Of a stretch of DNA of 30,381 bases, positions 22,123-28,766 are shown piece by piece. This DNA is from a virus. The notes beneath the pieces were generated by a model that had not been told where the DNA came from, did no database searches, and was given only the letters and a program-made list of their open reading frames with translations. How positions within the stretch are numbered: the stretch's first letter is position 1; each line of letters starts with the position of its first letter. The stretch covers positions 1-30,381 of IMG/VR virus record IMGVR_UViG_3300030012_003411. One strand, 5' to 3'. The translations under genes and the position numbers were made by a program.

Positions 22123-23352
22123 TTAACTTCTCCCTGGTGTATCCCATCCCTTTAATATATCGGGTGAAAAGTTGGCGTATGAAAACTCCATACGATCAAC
22201 GATTTTCACTGCATCACCACCAAGTTTATCGATCGCAACATACCCTTCTTGTCCTGTTACTCGATAACCTTTGTTAGTTTTTAGAAATGTATCAACATTT
22301 CCTAATTTGTTTAATGTATTTATAAGTTTTAGTTTCGCTAAAACAATATTTCTTTGTAATTCAAATACCATTTCTAAGTTAGTCTTATTTTCTTTTGAGA
22401 AAAAAGAAAGAATCTCATCCATAGCTTTTTGCTGGGTTGCCTTACCTTGTGGGCTTGTACGTTTATCTATTTCTTTCTTAAACCGCTGCTGAATAAACTT
22501 GATCAATGCTTGTACTCTTTTCTTTGGATCAGGTGGTATCTGACCAGCCCGTATGTAAGAGTTTGCATGTGTCTCAATCAGTTGAGTTAACTTTGAATTC
22601 TTTTCTAGTTGTCGTAGTGTTGAACCAGCAATCTTATTGAATGTACGGCCGGCAGAAGAAAGTAATGCATTAACTTCTTGAGTATCTTTCTTTGACATAG
22701 TCATGTTCGTAAGATTACGAAGGTTGGCATCCTGAAAGAATACATTCTTAGATTTCTTTAACTTACTAGCATCAAAGTTAAATGACGCTTTCATTCTTTC
22801 GAATGATGGTCCACTGTAGCTCGTATGCCATACGATTCCAATTTTTGCTGCCTTGACTTGCTTGGCCATTTCCGTGCCAGACGGTATTGCATAAATAATT
22901 GTATTGGGGTGGAACGTAAGATAGCTTTTTCCTTTAATGCGAGACGTTTTAAGATCTCCCGGACCGAACAGAAAATCACCTTGAACTACTCCTTTGATTC
23001 CTAACTCAGGTAAATATTTAAGAGCTTGCTTAAGCTTATCATTGAGATCGCCACTAGTATCATCATCAATATCAGCATTACTCTTGTATACTTTGGGAGA
23101 TTTGTTAAAGATCCCTTTTTTCGCCACGAAGAATCGACCATCGCCAGGATCAATCCCAGCAAAGACAGCAGGAGCGCCATCCCATTTAACAGATACGTTT
23201 CCATCTTTCACACCTCCTAACATGTCTCGTAGTGAACGAAGAGCCATGATAGCTTGACGTGCACCATTGACTCCACCATAGACAACCTTATCCTCAATGT
23301 GAGTCATGTGTGTGTTTTTATTTTCAGTTATATATGTACCAAACGTGTTCAC
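22123..23352 (-). CDS. DUF6267-like protein with ligase-type KWDG motif
   Basis: 409 aa from a GTG at 23352 (GTGA overlap with the previous stop; AAGG seven bases upstream). Beyond the leader MNTFGTYITEN, it has DKVVYGGVNGARQAI, S-V-K-W-D-G-A-P-A-V-F-A-G (K56, D58, G59) and R-F-F-V-A-K-K-G. It then has G-V-V-Q-G-D-F-L-F (about 121-129) and N-T-I-I-Y-A-I-P. I recall this family as DUF6267. The order KxDG, basic strand, hh-x-G-[DE]-hh, aromatic/acidic strand resembles motifs I, III and IIIa of covalent nucleotidyltransferases (DNA/RNA ligases). The C-terminal half is helical. Ligase activity is a hypothesis. Confidence 0.65.
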   Translation of the reverse strand: MNTFGTYITENKNTHMTHIEDKVVYGGVNGARQAIMALRSLRDMLGGVKDGNVSVKWDGAPAVFAGIDPGDGRFFVAKKGIFNKSPKVYKSNADIDDDTSGDLNDKLKQALKYLPELGIKGVVQGDFLFGPGDLKTSRIKGKSYLTFHPNTIIYAIPSGTEMAKQVKAAKIGIVWHTSYSGPSFERMKASFNFDASKLKKSKNVFFQDANLRNLTNMTMSKKDTQEVNALLSSAGRTFNKIAGSTLRQLEKNSKLTQLIETHANSYIRAGQIPPDPKKRVQALIKFIQQRFKKEIDKRTSPQGKATQQKAMDEILSFFSKENKTNLEMVFELQRNIVLAKLKLINTLNKLGNVDTFLKTNKGYRVTGQEGYVAIDKLGGDAVKIVDRMEFSYANFSPDILKGWDTPGRS

Positions 23353-24746
23353 TGGAAAACCTTTACATAAATGGATGATATATCAAGTTTCGATCCAGCA
23401 TAATTTACTAAATCAGTGATGACTAGGTCTGCCTTACCACTCGCTTTATTTGTCATCAAAGCATCTAGTATGTATGTAGCTCCAATCTTACTATGAATTC
23501 TATCGACAGGTAAAGTAAGGCCCTCCATAAATTCATTTCTAGTTACAGTTGGATGAATCCTCTTAACCATATTATAGAACACATTTGCAAAGCGAGATTT
23601 TTCTCCCTTTGCTTTTAAATCTTTTGCGATAGCTTGTAATTTAGCGTTAGTTGGAACATTCTTATTCAATCTTTTTCTCAACGAATCGTTAATCTGCGCG
23701 TAACCAGCTCTACCACCACGTGCAGTCTTTAAGGTAATCTCAAAATTAATCGATTGCATCGCGGCAGATGTTCTAACGTCAGCCTTACCATCGTCAAATT
23801 CTATCTTAGCGTCTTTACTTCTCCAAAACTCAGCTGCTTTCTTAGCAAAGGTAGCCATTAATCTACCACCAACAAACTTATGAACATCTGCGCTTGGCAC
23901 TTCGTTTAAAACTTTTGCTTTAACTTTGTCACCGTCTACAATTTTTTTCAAAGAGATACCAATCAGTTTCTTTTCTTTGAAAAGTTTAACGAGTGCTTCG
24001 TTTAACTCTTGAACAGATGTTGTTGGTAAACTACTTACTACTGACTTATTAGTAACAGCCCATATATCTCCAGGATTCCACTTATCGTCGCTTAGTCTTG
24101 CGAACGATACATTCTTAGAGTTTTTAATTGCTTCATCTTTCTTCTTATAGATTTCTTTCATGACACTATCGCCACGATGGAAAGTCATCTTGTTATTGAT
24201 AAACCCTTTACGAATTAATTCACGAGCGGTCCAATAAGACGACCAGTGCCATGTTGGATCAAGAGACATCATCTCATCGATTGCTGAACCGCCTATGGAA
24301 GTTTTACTCATAGCTTTTTTCAAATCTGAAGGTTGAATCTCTTCAAACTTAGCTCGTGTGTTGTTTACCATAAACTCACAATAAACGCATTGTAGACTTT
24401 CAGCATTAGCAGTTTGCTTTGTACCACCACCTGATCCAGCTGAAGCTCCTCCAAAGACAGGAGACTTACCAATCTTACTAGTAACGATTGTACCAAGATC
24501 TGTTTCTAATTTTTGTGGTTTCTTTTCTTTTTCTAATCGAAGAATAGCTTCCATGTTGTCTGGCGTATTAAGTATCTTTATCTCAACGCCATCAGTTCTT
24601 GGTAATTTTTCGCCTGATTTTACTATTCGTTTAAGAATATCAATACGTGGTTCACCAGTCTGCGAATTGACTTTGTCCCACTGACCCGGAGGCATAGCGA
24701 CAAAAGACATATCTCTCTCCAGTAAAAATGTTCTGAACCTAAGCAT
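23349..24746 (-). CDS. large conserved virion-block protein, 465 aa
   Basis: 465 aa from ATG 24746. That start has no Shine-Dalgarno but gives MLRFRTFLLERD, matching the N-terminal pattern of its neighbours, and a perfect TATAAATA octamer lies at -13 to -6. ATG 24710 (MSFVAMPPGQWDK), with GGAGAGAG just upstream, is the alternative. Inside, E-S-L-Q-C-V-Y-C-E-F-M has a CxxC pair. K-W-N-P-G-D-I-W-A-V followed later by K-L-I-G-I-S-L-K-K-I is reminiscent of PD-(D/E)XK endonuclease cores; this is weak evidence. It is the first gene of the late block and probably packaged in the virion. Confidence 0.6.
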   Translation of the reverse strand: MLRFRTFLLERDMSFVAMPPGQWDKVNSQTGEPRIDILKRIVKSGEKLPRTDGVEIKILNTPDNMEAILRLEKEKKPQKLETDLGTIVTSKIGKSPVFGGASAGSGGGTKQTANAESLQCVYCEFMVNNTRAKFEEIQPSDLKKAMSKTSIGGSAIDEMMSLDPTWHWSSYWTARELIRKGFINNKMTFHRGDSVMKEIYKKKDEAIKNSKNVSFARLSDDKWNPGDIWAVTNKSVVSSLPTTSVQELNEALVKLFKEKKLIGISLKKIVDGDKVKAKVLNEVPSADVHKFVGGRLMATFAKKAAEFWRSKDAKIEFDDGKADVRTSAAMQSINFEITLKTARGGRAGYAQINDSLRKRLNKNVPTNAKLQAIAKDLKAKGEKSRFANVFYNMVKRIHPTVTRNEFMEGLTLPVDRIHSKIGATYILDALMTNKASGKADLVITDLVNYAGSKLDISSIYVKVFQ

Positions 24747-24751
24747 AAAGC

Positions 24752-24759
24752 TATTTATA
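24752..24759 (-). promoter_or_regulatory. T4-type late promoter octamer TATAAATA
   Basis: The minus-strand octamer TATAAATA is the exact T4 late-promoter consensus. It lies in the short gap between the 61-aa gene and the 465-aa gene, the only intergenic perfect copy I found. Transcription should start at or very near the ATG at 24746 and run through the virion block. Confidence 0.65.
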
Positions 24760-24768
24760 CCAGAACGA

Positions 24769-24954
24769 TTATCTACGAGACTTTTGGTATTCTTCTTGTT
24801 GTTTACGACGTTGTTCCTCGTGCCATCTTTTTACTCCTTGTTGGCGACGACGGGCAACCTCTTGCGGATGATGATTCTTGGCGATATGATCAAACCCGTT
24901 TTCACGAGCCCATTCACCAAGAATATCTAATTTATGTGCTTTACGTTTCACCAT
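24769..24954 (-). CDS. small basic protein, 61 aa
   Basis: 61 aa, rich in Arg, Lys, Gln and His: H-K-L-D-I-L-G-E-W-A-R-E-N-G-F, then H-H-P-Q-E-V-A-R-R-R-Q-Q-G-V and a charged helical tail. The W-A-R-E-N-G-F-D-H segment looks like a small helix-turn-helix, but I cannot name a family. TAATG junction with the lipoprotein gene. It is the last gene before the late promoter. Confidence 0.55.
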   Translation of the reverse strand: MVKRKAHKLDILGEWARENGFDHIAKNHHPQEVARRRQQGVKRWHEEQRRKQQEEYQKSRR

Positions 24955-25358
24955 TATTTTTGAAACCTCACTGTATATTCTTTACCCTCATGCGTAAACG
25001 TTACGGTTGAATGAGAGTAGATCGTTTGACGCTCTTCATTGTAGCGTGTTTCTACCTTACACACTGTCTTAGAACCACCAGTGGCATTACTGTTTGCATG
25101 ACCAAGCATGGCACCAATTACTGCACCGGCTGCACCACCGTGTTCTTCACCTTTGATATTGTTACCTAACAAACCACCAATGATTGCACCCTTGATGGCA
25201 TCACCAGTCTTATCACCTGATGTGCTTACATCTGAACATACCTCAACTGAGTATGGCTTCTTGTAAATCACTTCTTTAAAATGATCCATTGTTGACGCTG
25301 CGTTTGCATATCCACAGCCTGACATAACTAAGATTGGTACTAAAAGTAGTTTATTCAT
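24954..25358 (-). CDS. glycine-zipper outer-membrane lipoprotein (17 kDa antigen / SlyB-like)
   Basis: 134 aa from ATG 25358, with GGAGGA just upstream. A lipoprotein signal peptide (M-N-K-L-L-L-V-P-I-L-V) ends in the lipobox M-S-G-C. The middle holds a glycine-zipper 2TM domain, K-G-A-I-I-G-G-L-L-G-N and G-G-A-A-G-A-V-I-G-A-M-L-G. Cys residues (E-V-C-S and K-T-V-C-K) flank the zipper, followed by a beta-rich tail. This is the architecture of bacterial envelope lipoproteins such as the rickettsial 17 kDa antigen and SlyB. A phage copy would be made early (P5 unit) and inserted in the host envelope. Confidence 0.7.
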   Translation of the reverse strand: MNKLLLVPILVMSGCGYANAASTMDHFKEVIYKKPYSVEVCSDVSTSGDKTGDAIKGAIIGGLLGNNIKGEEHGGAAGAVIGAMLGHANSNATGGSKTVCKVETRYNEERQTIYSHSTVTFTHEGKEYTVRFQK

Positions 25359-25573
25359 TGAGTCCTCCAACTGACTTTTGACGATTTAACTTCACGAGTT
25401 ACTATTGTATTTCTATTCTTATCGACACATGTTTCTGTTTCATATGTATCCACAATGAAATGATTCTGTGGAAGCACGGGCACAGCGCAGTTACAAGGGC
25501 GTAGTGCTTCTTGTTGAGTTATCCAAACGATGGCCCATGCCAAGAATCCACAGATAACAAGTGTCTTTCCCAT
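25355..25573 (-). CDS. membrane-anchored small extracytoplasmic protein, 72 aa
   Basis: 72 aa: an N-terminal hydrophobic segment (residues 4-19, T-L-V-I-C-G-F-L-A-W-A-I-V) followed by a short extracytoplasmic part. That part has three cysteines (R-P-C-N-C-A and E-T-C-V) and a basic C-terminus. It sits between two lipoprotein genes with TAATG and four-base overlaps, so the three are probably translated together. No family is recognised. Confidence 0.6.
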   Translation of the reverse strand: MGKTLVICGFLAWAIVWITQQEALRPCNCAVPVLPQNHFIVDTYETETCVDKNRNTIVTREVKSSKVSWRTQ

Positions 25574-26139
25574 TACAGATTATCCAAAGCTGTACGTGCT
25601 TTTTCTTGAGCTGCTTGAACATCATCAACAGAAACTGTTGGCTGAGTATTCTTACGACCACCTGGATCTACACTCATAAGAACATACGTACGGAAAGAGA
25701 TACCTTCCATTGTTACAGCTTTATCTATGACAGAATATTCTGAAACATCAACATTCTTGAATCCAGACTTCGAAACTTTTTGAGTTTCTTCGACTGCCAT
25801 TCCAGTACCAATGGCTGAGTTATCTGCCATGTAAGTCTTGAACTCACCAGACACACTGTTGTTAATCTTATCACCAAGAGTAACTTTTGCTTGATGCATT
25901 GCCTTGTCCATTGAGAACTGAAGATCAGACGACAGGCCAGTACCTGCACCAAAGATTTTATCTTCTTGATCCTCTGGCAAATCAACATACCAGGCAGGAA
26001 TTGATTCAGCCCGTTCTGCTTGAACAATATCGATCATTTCTTTTGTGATTTCAACTTTAGCAGCTTTTGAGTTCAACCCACAAGCACCTAAGGCAAAGAC
26101 TGATGTAAGCACCAGCCCTGTTGTTACTAAGTTTTTCAT
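25573..26139 (-). CDS. LPP20-like lipoprotein
   Basis: 188 aa. The signal peptide (L-V-T-T-G-L-V-L-T-S-V-F) ends in the lipobox A-L-G-A-C at about residue 20. The mature part has I-P-A-W-Y-V-D-L-P-E-D-Q, I-F-G-A-G-T-G-L-S and A-M-H-Q-A-K-V-T-L-G-D. That is the P-x-W-(Y/F) ... (Y/F)-(A/G)-x-G ... A-x-x-x-A-x-x-x-L order of the LPP20 lipoprotein family known from bacterial outer membranes. GGAGG lies seven bases before the ATG. It follows the DUF932 gene in the P5 unit. A phage gene of this family would alter the host surface; the purpose is unknown. Confidence 0.7.
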   Translation of the reverse strand: MKNLVTTGLVLTSVFALGACGLNSKAAKVEITKEMIDIVQAERAESIPAWYVDLPEDQEDKIFGAGTGLSSDLQFSMDKAMHQAKVTLGDKINNSVSGEFKTYMADNSAIGTGMAVEETQKVSKSGFKNVDVSEYSVIDKAVTMEGISFRTYVLMSVDPGGRKNTQPTVSVDDVQAAQEKARTALDNL

Positions 26140-27095
26140 TATGCAACCTCCGCAAATTCAATTGCTGTTTTCAAAGCATTCGTCTTACGTAACTGGTTTC
26201 CACCGAACCAAGACGAATATAAACGATTATCTTCATTACGACCCTGTACGTGATCAGTAATGTATGTGATGGAATTAAATGCCTGCCACCAGGAACCCTC
26301 AGCGTATTCAGCACCAGGTTGTGATTCCAGAACATCGTATGCTGCTTTAGCATTACGTGAAAGTGTTTCAACACTTAAACCTTTTCCTTGAGTACGCTTA
26401 TCAGCGGTACGTGGGAAAACAGTATTGAGATACTCAATGTAAGAGTCTTGTGTGAAACGCTTGTTACCAAGAAACTGTGCAGCTTCTTTGTAGTTAGCCA
26501 GCTTTTCGGTAGCGACACCAAGAGCCTTTTTGACTTCAATAGCATCGAACTCAACACGGTGACCAACCTTTACAGATTGTTCAGACTTCATACCGAGTGA
26601 TAGTGAAAGAGTATTGTTACACACAACACGAATAGGAGTAAAACGAACATCAATCGCTTTACCATACTGATGTGGATTTGAGAAGAGAAGATATGAATCA
26701 ACCTTATCGCCACCAAAGAGTTCGAATGAATCTTTGACTTTTGCAAGAGCCCAGACCATCTGGCCTTCTCTTAACGAACCAGCAGTATTCATCTCCATAT
26801 CACCAGACATTACAAAATCTGAGAAGAACTCAAATGCAGTTTCATTCTGGACAGGATTCCAGTTTTCACCAACAGTAGTCAAGATACGACCATCTGTTTC
26901 GCGAACCAGAGCTTTTTGGCCTGTAGCCACTTTCTTATTATTGTACTCGATGAAGGTTTCAACTTCTTGAACTTTCCAGTTCAATCCAGCTTTTTCCATC
27001 ATTTGTACTGGTGTGAGGTCATTACTAACCGGTACACCTAAACCATGCCACGGTACTTGGCCGGCATACGCCATTGTTTCAACTTGATGAGCCAT
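26139..27095 (-). CDS. TIGR03299 / DUF932 phage-plasmid-like protein
   Basis: 318 aa. The opening MAHQVETMAYAGQVPWHGLG is diagnostic of TIGR03299 (DUF932) proteins, followed by A-L-V-R-E-T-D-G and V-G-E-N-W-N-P-V-Q-N-E-T. Later it has R-F-T-P-I-R-V-V-C-N-N-T-L, and near the C-terminus Y-I-T-D-H-V-Q-G-R-N-E-D-N-R-L. These proteins are widespread in phages and plasmids. Their function is unproven, although DUF932 members have been linked to DNA metabolism. It is the first gene after promoter P5, with AAGGA upstream. Confidence 0.85.
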   Translation of the reverse strand: MAHQVETMAYAGQVPWHGLGVPVSNDLTPVQMMEKAGLNWKVQEVETFIEYNNKKVATGQKALVRETDGRILTTVGENWNPVQNETAFEFFSDFVMSGDMEMNTAGSLREGQMVWALAKVKDSFELFGGDKVDSYLLFSNPHQYGKAIDVRFTPIRVVCNNTLSLSLGMKSEQSVKVGHRVEFDAIEVKKALGVATEKLANYKEAAQFLGNKRFTQDSYIEYLNTVFPRTADKRTQGKGLSVETLSRNAKAAYDVLESQPGAEYAEGSWWQAFNSITYITDHVQGRNEDNRLYSSWFGGNQLRKTNALKTAIEFAEVA

Positions 27096-27130
27096 GATAT
27101 AACATCCTTATGTTTTCATTTTATAAGAAT

Positions 27131-27159
27131 ATTATACACCATTTCTTTTCAAATGTAAA
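27131..27159 (-). promoter_or_regulatory. P5: sigma70-type promoter
   Basis: TTTACA (27159-27154), 17 bp, TATAAT (27136-27131) on the minus strand, 36 bases before the DUF932 start. A TGCATTTTAGGGG box (27172-27160) abuts the -35, and a second TGCACTTTTTTT copy lies at 27192-27181. Its initial region (TATAAAATGAAAA) resembles that of P1. Confidence 0.85.
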
Positions 27160-27193
27160 CCCCTAAAATGCATTTAATTTAAAAAAAGTGCAT

Positions 27194-27718
27194 TTATTTT
27201 AAGTTTACTATAGCCTCATAATTAGATTCTCTTTGCATAACACCTGATGACGAATATGATTCTTCATCCTCATGCAACTTACCAAGTGTAAAGCCAGCTG
27301 CCTCATAGGTCTTTGCAGCTTTTTTCTTTGGAAAGCTCCATACAGTCTCGAATCCTTGTTCTTTTGCCCAAGCAACCGTACATTTAAGAAGCATCGTGCC
27401 TAGTCCTTTACCACCATAGACTGGTTCTACATACAAGCCACGAGACCTGAAAGATGTTTCTGAAGTTTGAAACCCACCATTCACACCTATGATAATTCTT
27501 TTTTCACCTATGTGTGTTACAGCCGCCCAAAAGACTCCGTCATACCATTTTATTCCTTCAGCAGCTTTATCATAGAGTGTCATGTCAATTGTACCATCGC
27601 AGTCAACCATGCTGTTCGTAGGTTTAATATCGTCTCTACCCGGCCATAGCCTTTGCCACATCGGTAAGACTTCTTCAAATCTTACGTTTTCAATATTAAC
27701 ATCCATCGTTAACTGCAT
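27194..27718 (-). CDS. GNAT-family N-acetyltransferase
   Basis: 174 aa. Motif A is R-S-R-G-L-Y-V-E-P-V-Y-G-G-K-G-L-G-T (the strand-plus-pyrophosphate loop, here G-G-K-G-L-G for the usual R/Q-x-x-G-x-G/A), followed by helix L-L-K-C-T-V-A-W-A. Motif B is near A-A-K-T-Y-E-A-A-G-F. The N-terminal half reads as the usual beta-rich acceptor part (F-W-A-A-V-T-H-I-G). AAGGAG sits six bases before the ATG. The acceptor is unknown. It follows the PRMT-like gene with overlap, so the two may act on the same proteins. Confidence 0.75.
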   Translation of the reverse strand: MQLTMDVNIENVRFEEVLPMWQRLWPGRDDIKPTNSMVDCDGTIDMTLYDKAAEGIKWYDGVFWAAVTHIGEKRIIIGVNGGFQTSETSFRSRGLYVEPVYGGKGLGTMLLKCTVAWAKEQGFETVWSFPKKKAAKTYEAAGFTLGKLHEDEESYSSSGVMQRESNYEAIVNLK

Positions 27719-28604
27719 CTTTATCTCCTTCTAACCACCAGTGTCCATCTGATGTTCTATGCTTAAAAATTAAATTACCACCGGTAGCTACGTGTGTAAT
27801 TTTATCTGGTCTCCAGTGATCGTTATTATCTTCTCTTACCATATAAAATCCATTAACAGAACCGCGAATAGTAACTAAGCAATTTGACGGCACCTTAACT
27901 TTTACTTCAATCACCTCAGGTATTGTATCTTTATTCAAATCAAATGAATATTCACCAATCTTATTTACGAAAGATTCTAATATATGTTTTCTATTTACTT
28001 GACTATTGTACGGCCAAAAAGAAAAGTATTCTTCAGATGACATAAGTTCGTGCCAACACTTTTCGTATGAGCTTAAATAATCGATTCCAGTATTATAATC
28101 AATAGGCTTGGCTTCACCAAATTGTGTGTAGTCAACATCATCACACGCCATGATTTCTACTGCTACTTGAGAGGGATGTATATCACCAACTCTTTTCCAG
28201 TTTTGTTTGTACACATCGTAAAGTCCCTCACCCCATACTGATCTCATAAGTATTTCATGGAGAATAATATCATAACTATAAGCTGGGTCTTTTCTATCCC
28301 ATCTTTTATTATGGAACTCTACTTTATCAGCATAGCCCATTTTTTCAATTATAGCTTTACCGAAGTCAAAGGTTGCGGGATCTTGTTCAAAGGCATGAAC
28401 TTTCTTAGCACCATGTTTTACTGCCATCATGGTAAGTATACCAGAACCAAAACCAATATCGCAACAAACTTTATCTGCCACTAAAGACTGGATCATTTGA
28501 TCATAAAATTTATTTCGATCAACGTCGTTGATCATTTTATCACAAAGTCCCTGCATATACGGATTTTCACGACATACAGTTTGAGAAGTATAATCAAAAA
28601 TCAT
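27696..28604 (-). CDS. PRMT-like protein methyltransferase
   Basis: 302 aa class I methyltransferase. Motif I is C-D-I-G-F-G-S-G-I-L (D49, G51, G53, G55), followed by V-H-A-F-E-Q-D-P (E73, ribose binding). After D-I-I-L-H-E-I-L-M come R-S-V-W-G-E-G-L: E117 and E126 are exactly nine residues apart. This is the spacing of the double-E hairpin that holds the arginine in protein arginine methyltransferases. The C-terminal half is beta-rich (V-E-I-M-A; V-T-I-R-G-S-V-N-G), like the PRMT beta barrel. It probably methylates a host or virion protein. The THW loop is not recognised. Confidence 0.65.
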   Translation of the reverse strand: MIFDYTSQTVCRENPYMQGLCDKMINDVDRNKFYDQMIQSLVADKVCCDIGFGSGILTMMAVKHGAKKVHAFEQDPATFDFGKAIIEKMGYADKVEFHNKRWDRKDPAYSYDIILHEILMRSVWGEGLYDVYKQNWKRVGDIHPSQVAVEIMACDDVDYTQFGEAKPIDYNTGIDYLSSYEKCWHELMSSEEYFSFWPYNSQVNRKHILESFVNKIGEYSFDLNKDTIPEVIEVKVKVPSNCLVTIRGSVNGFYMVREDNNDHWRPDKITHVATGGNLIFKHRTSDGHWWLEGDKDAVNDGC

Positions 28605-28764
28605 TCATTATCTCTTGTACTTTTCTTTCGAGGTCTTCGTTTTGATTTTCCATAATAACAATTTGATCTCGTAATTGTTCTACCTTATCACTACGTTGCT
28701 TCATCACGTCTTTGATTTCTTCTAAAACAACTGCTAATCTTTCTTTCAATTCGTCAGCAGACAT
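28594..28764 (-). CDS. 56-aa coiled-coil protein
   Basis: 56 codons from ATG 28764, with GGAG five bases upstream (the SD spans the previous gene's stop), to TGA 28594, overlapping the PRMT-like start. It is a nearly pure heptad coil: L-K-E-R-L-A-V-V-L-E-E-I-K, V-E-Q-L-R-D-Q-I-V-I-M, then N-E-D-L-E-R-K-V-Q-E-I-M. No family can be assigned. It fills a gap that no other gene explains. Confidence 0.8.
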   Translation of the reverse strand: MSADELKERLAVVLEEIKDVMKQRSDKVEQLRDQIVIMENQNEDLERKVQEIMNDF

Positions 28765-28766
28765 TC

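Noticed and set aside
22317-22324. TATAAATA octamer on the minus strand
   Set aside because: Inside the DUF6267-like coding region, with no gene start close downstream; expected by chance in AT-rich DNA.
27166-27195. AAATGCA ... TGCATTT repeat upstream of P5 as a terminator
   Set aside because: AT-rich, long loop, followed by TAGGGG rather than T residues; better explained as repeated upstream promoter boxes.
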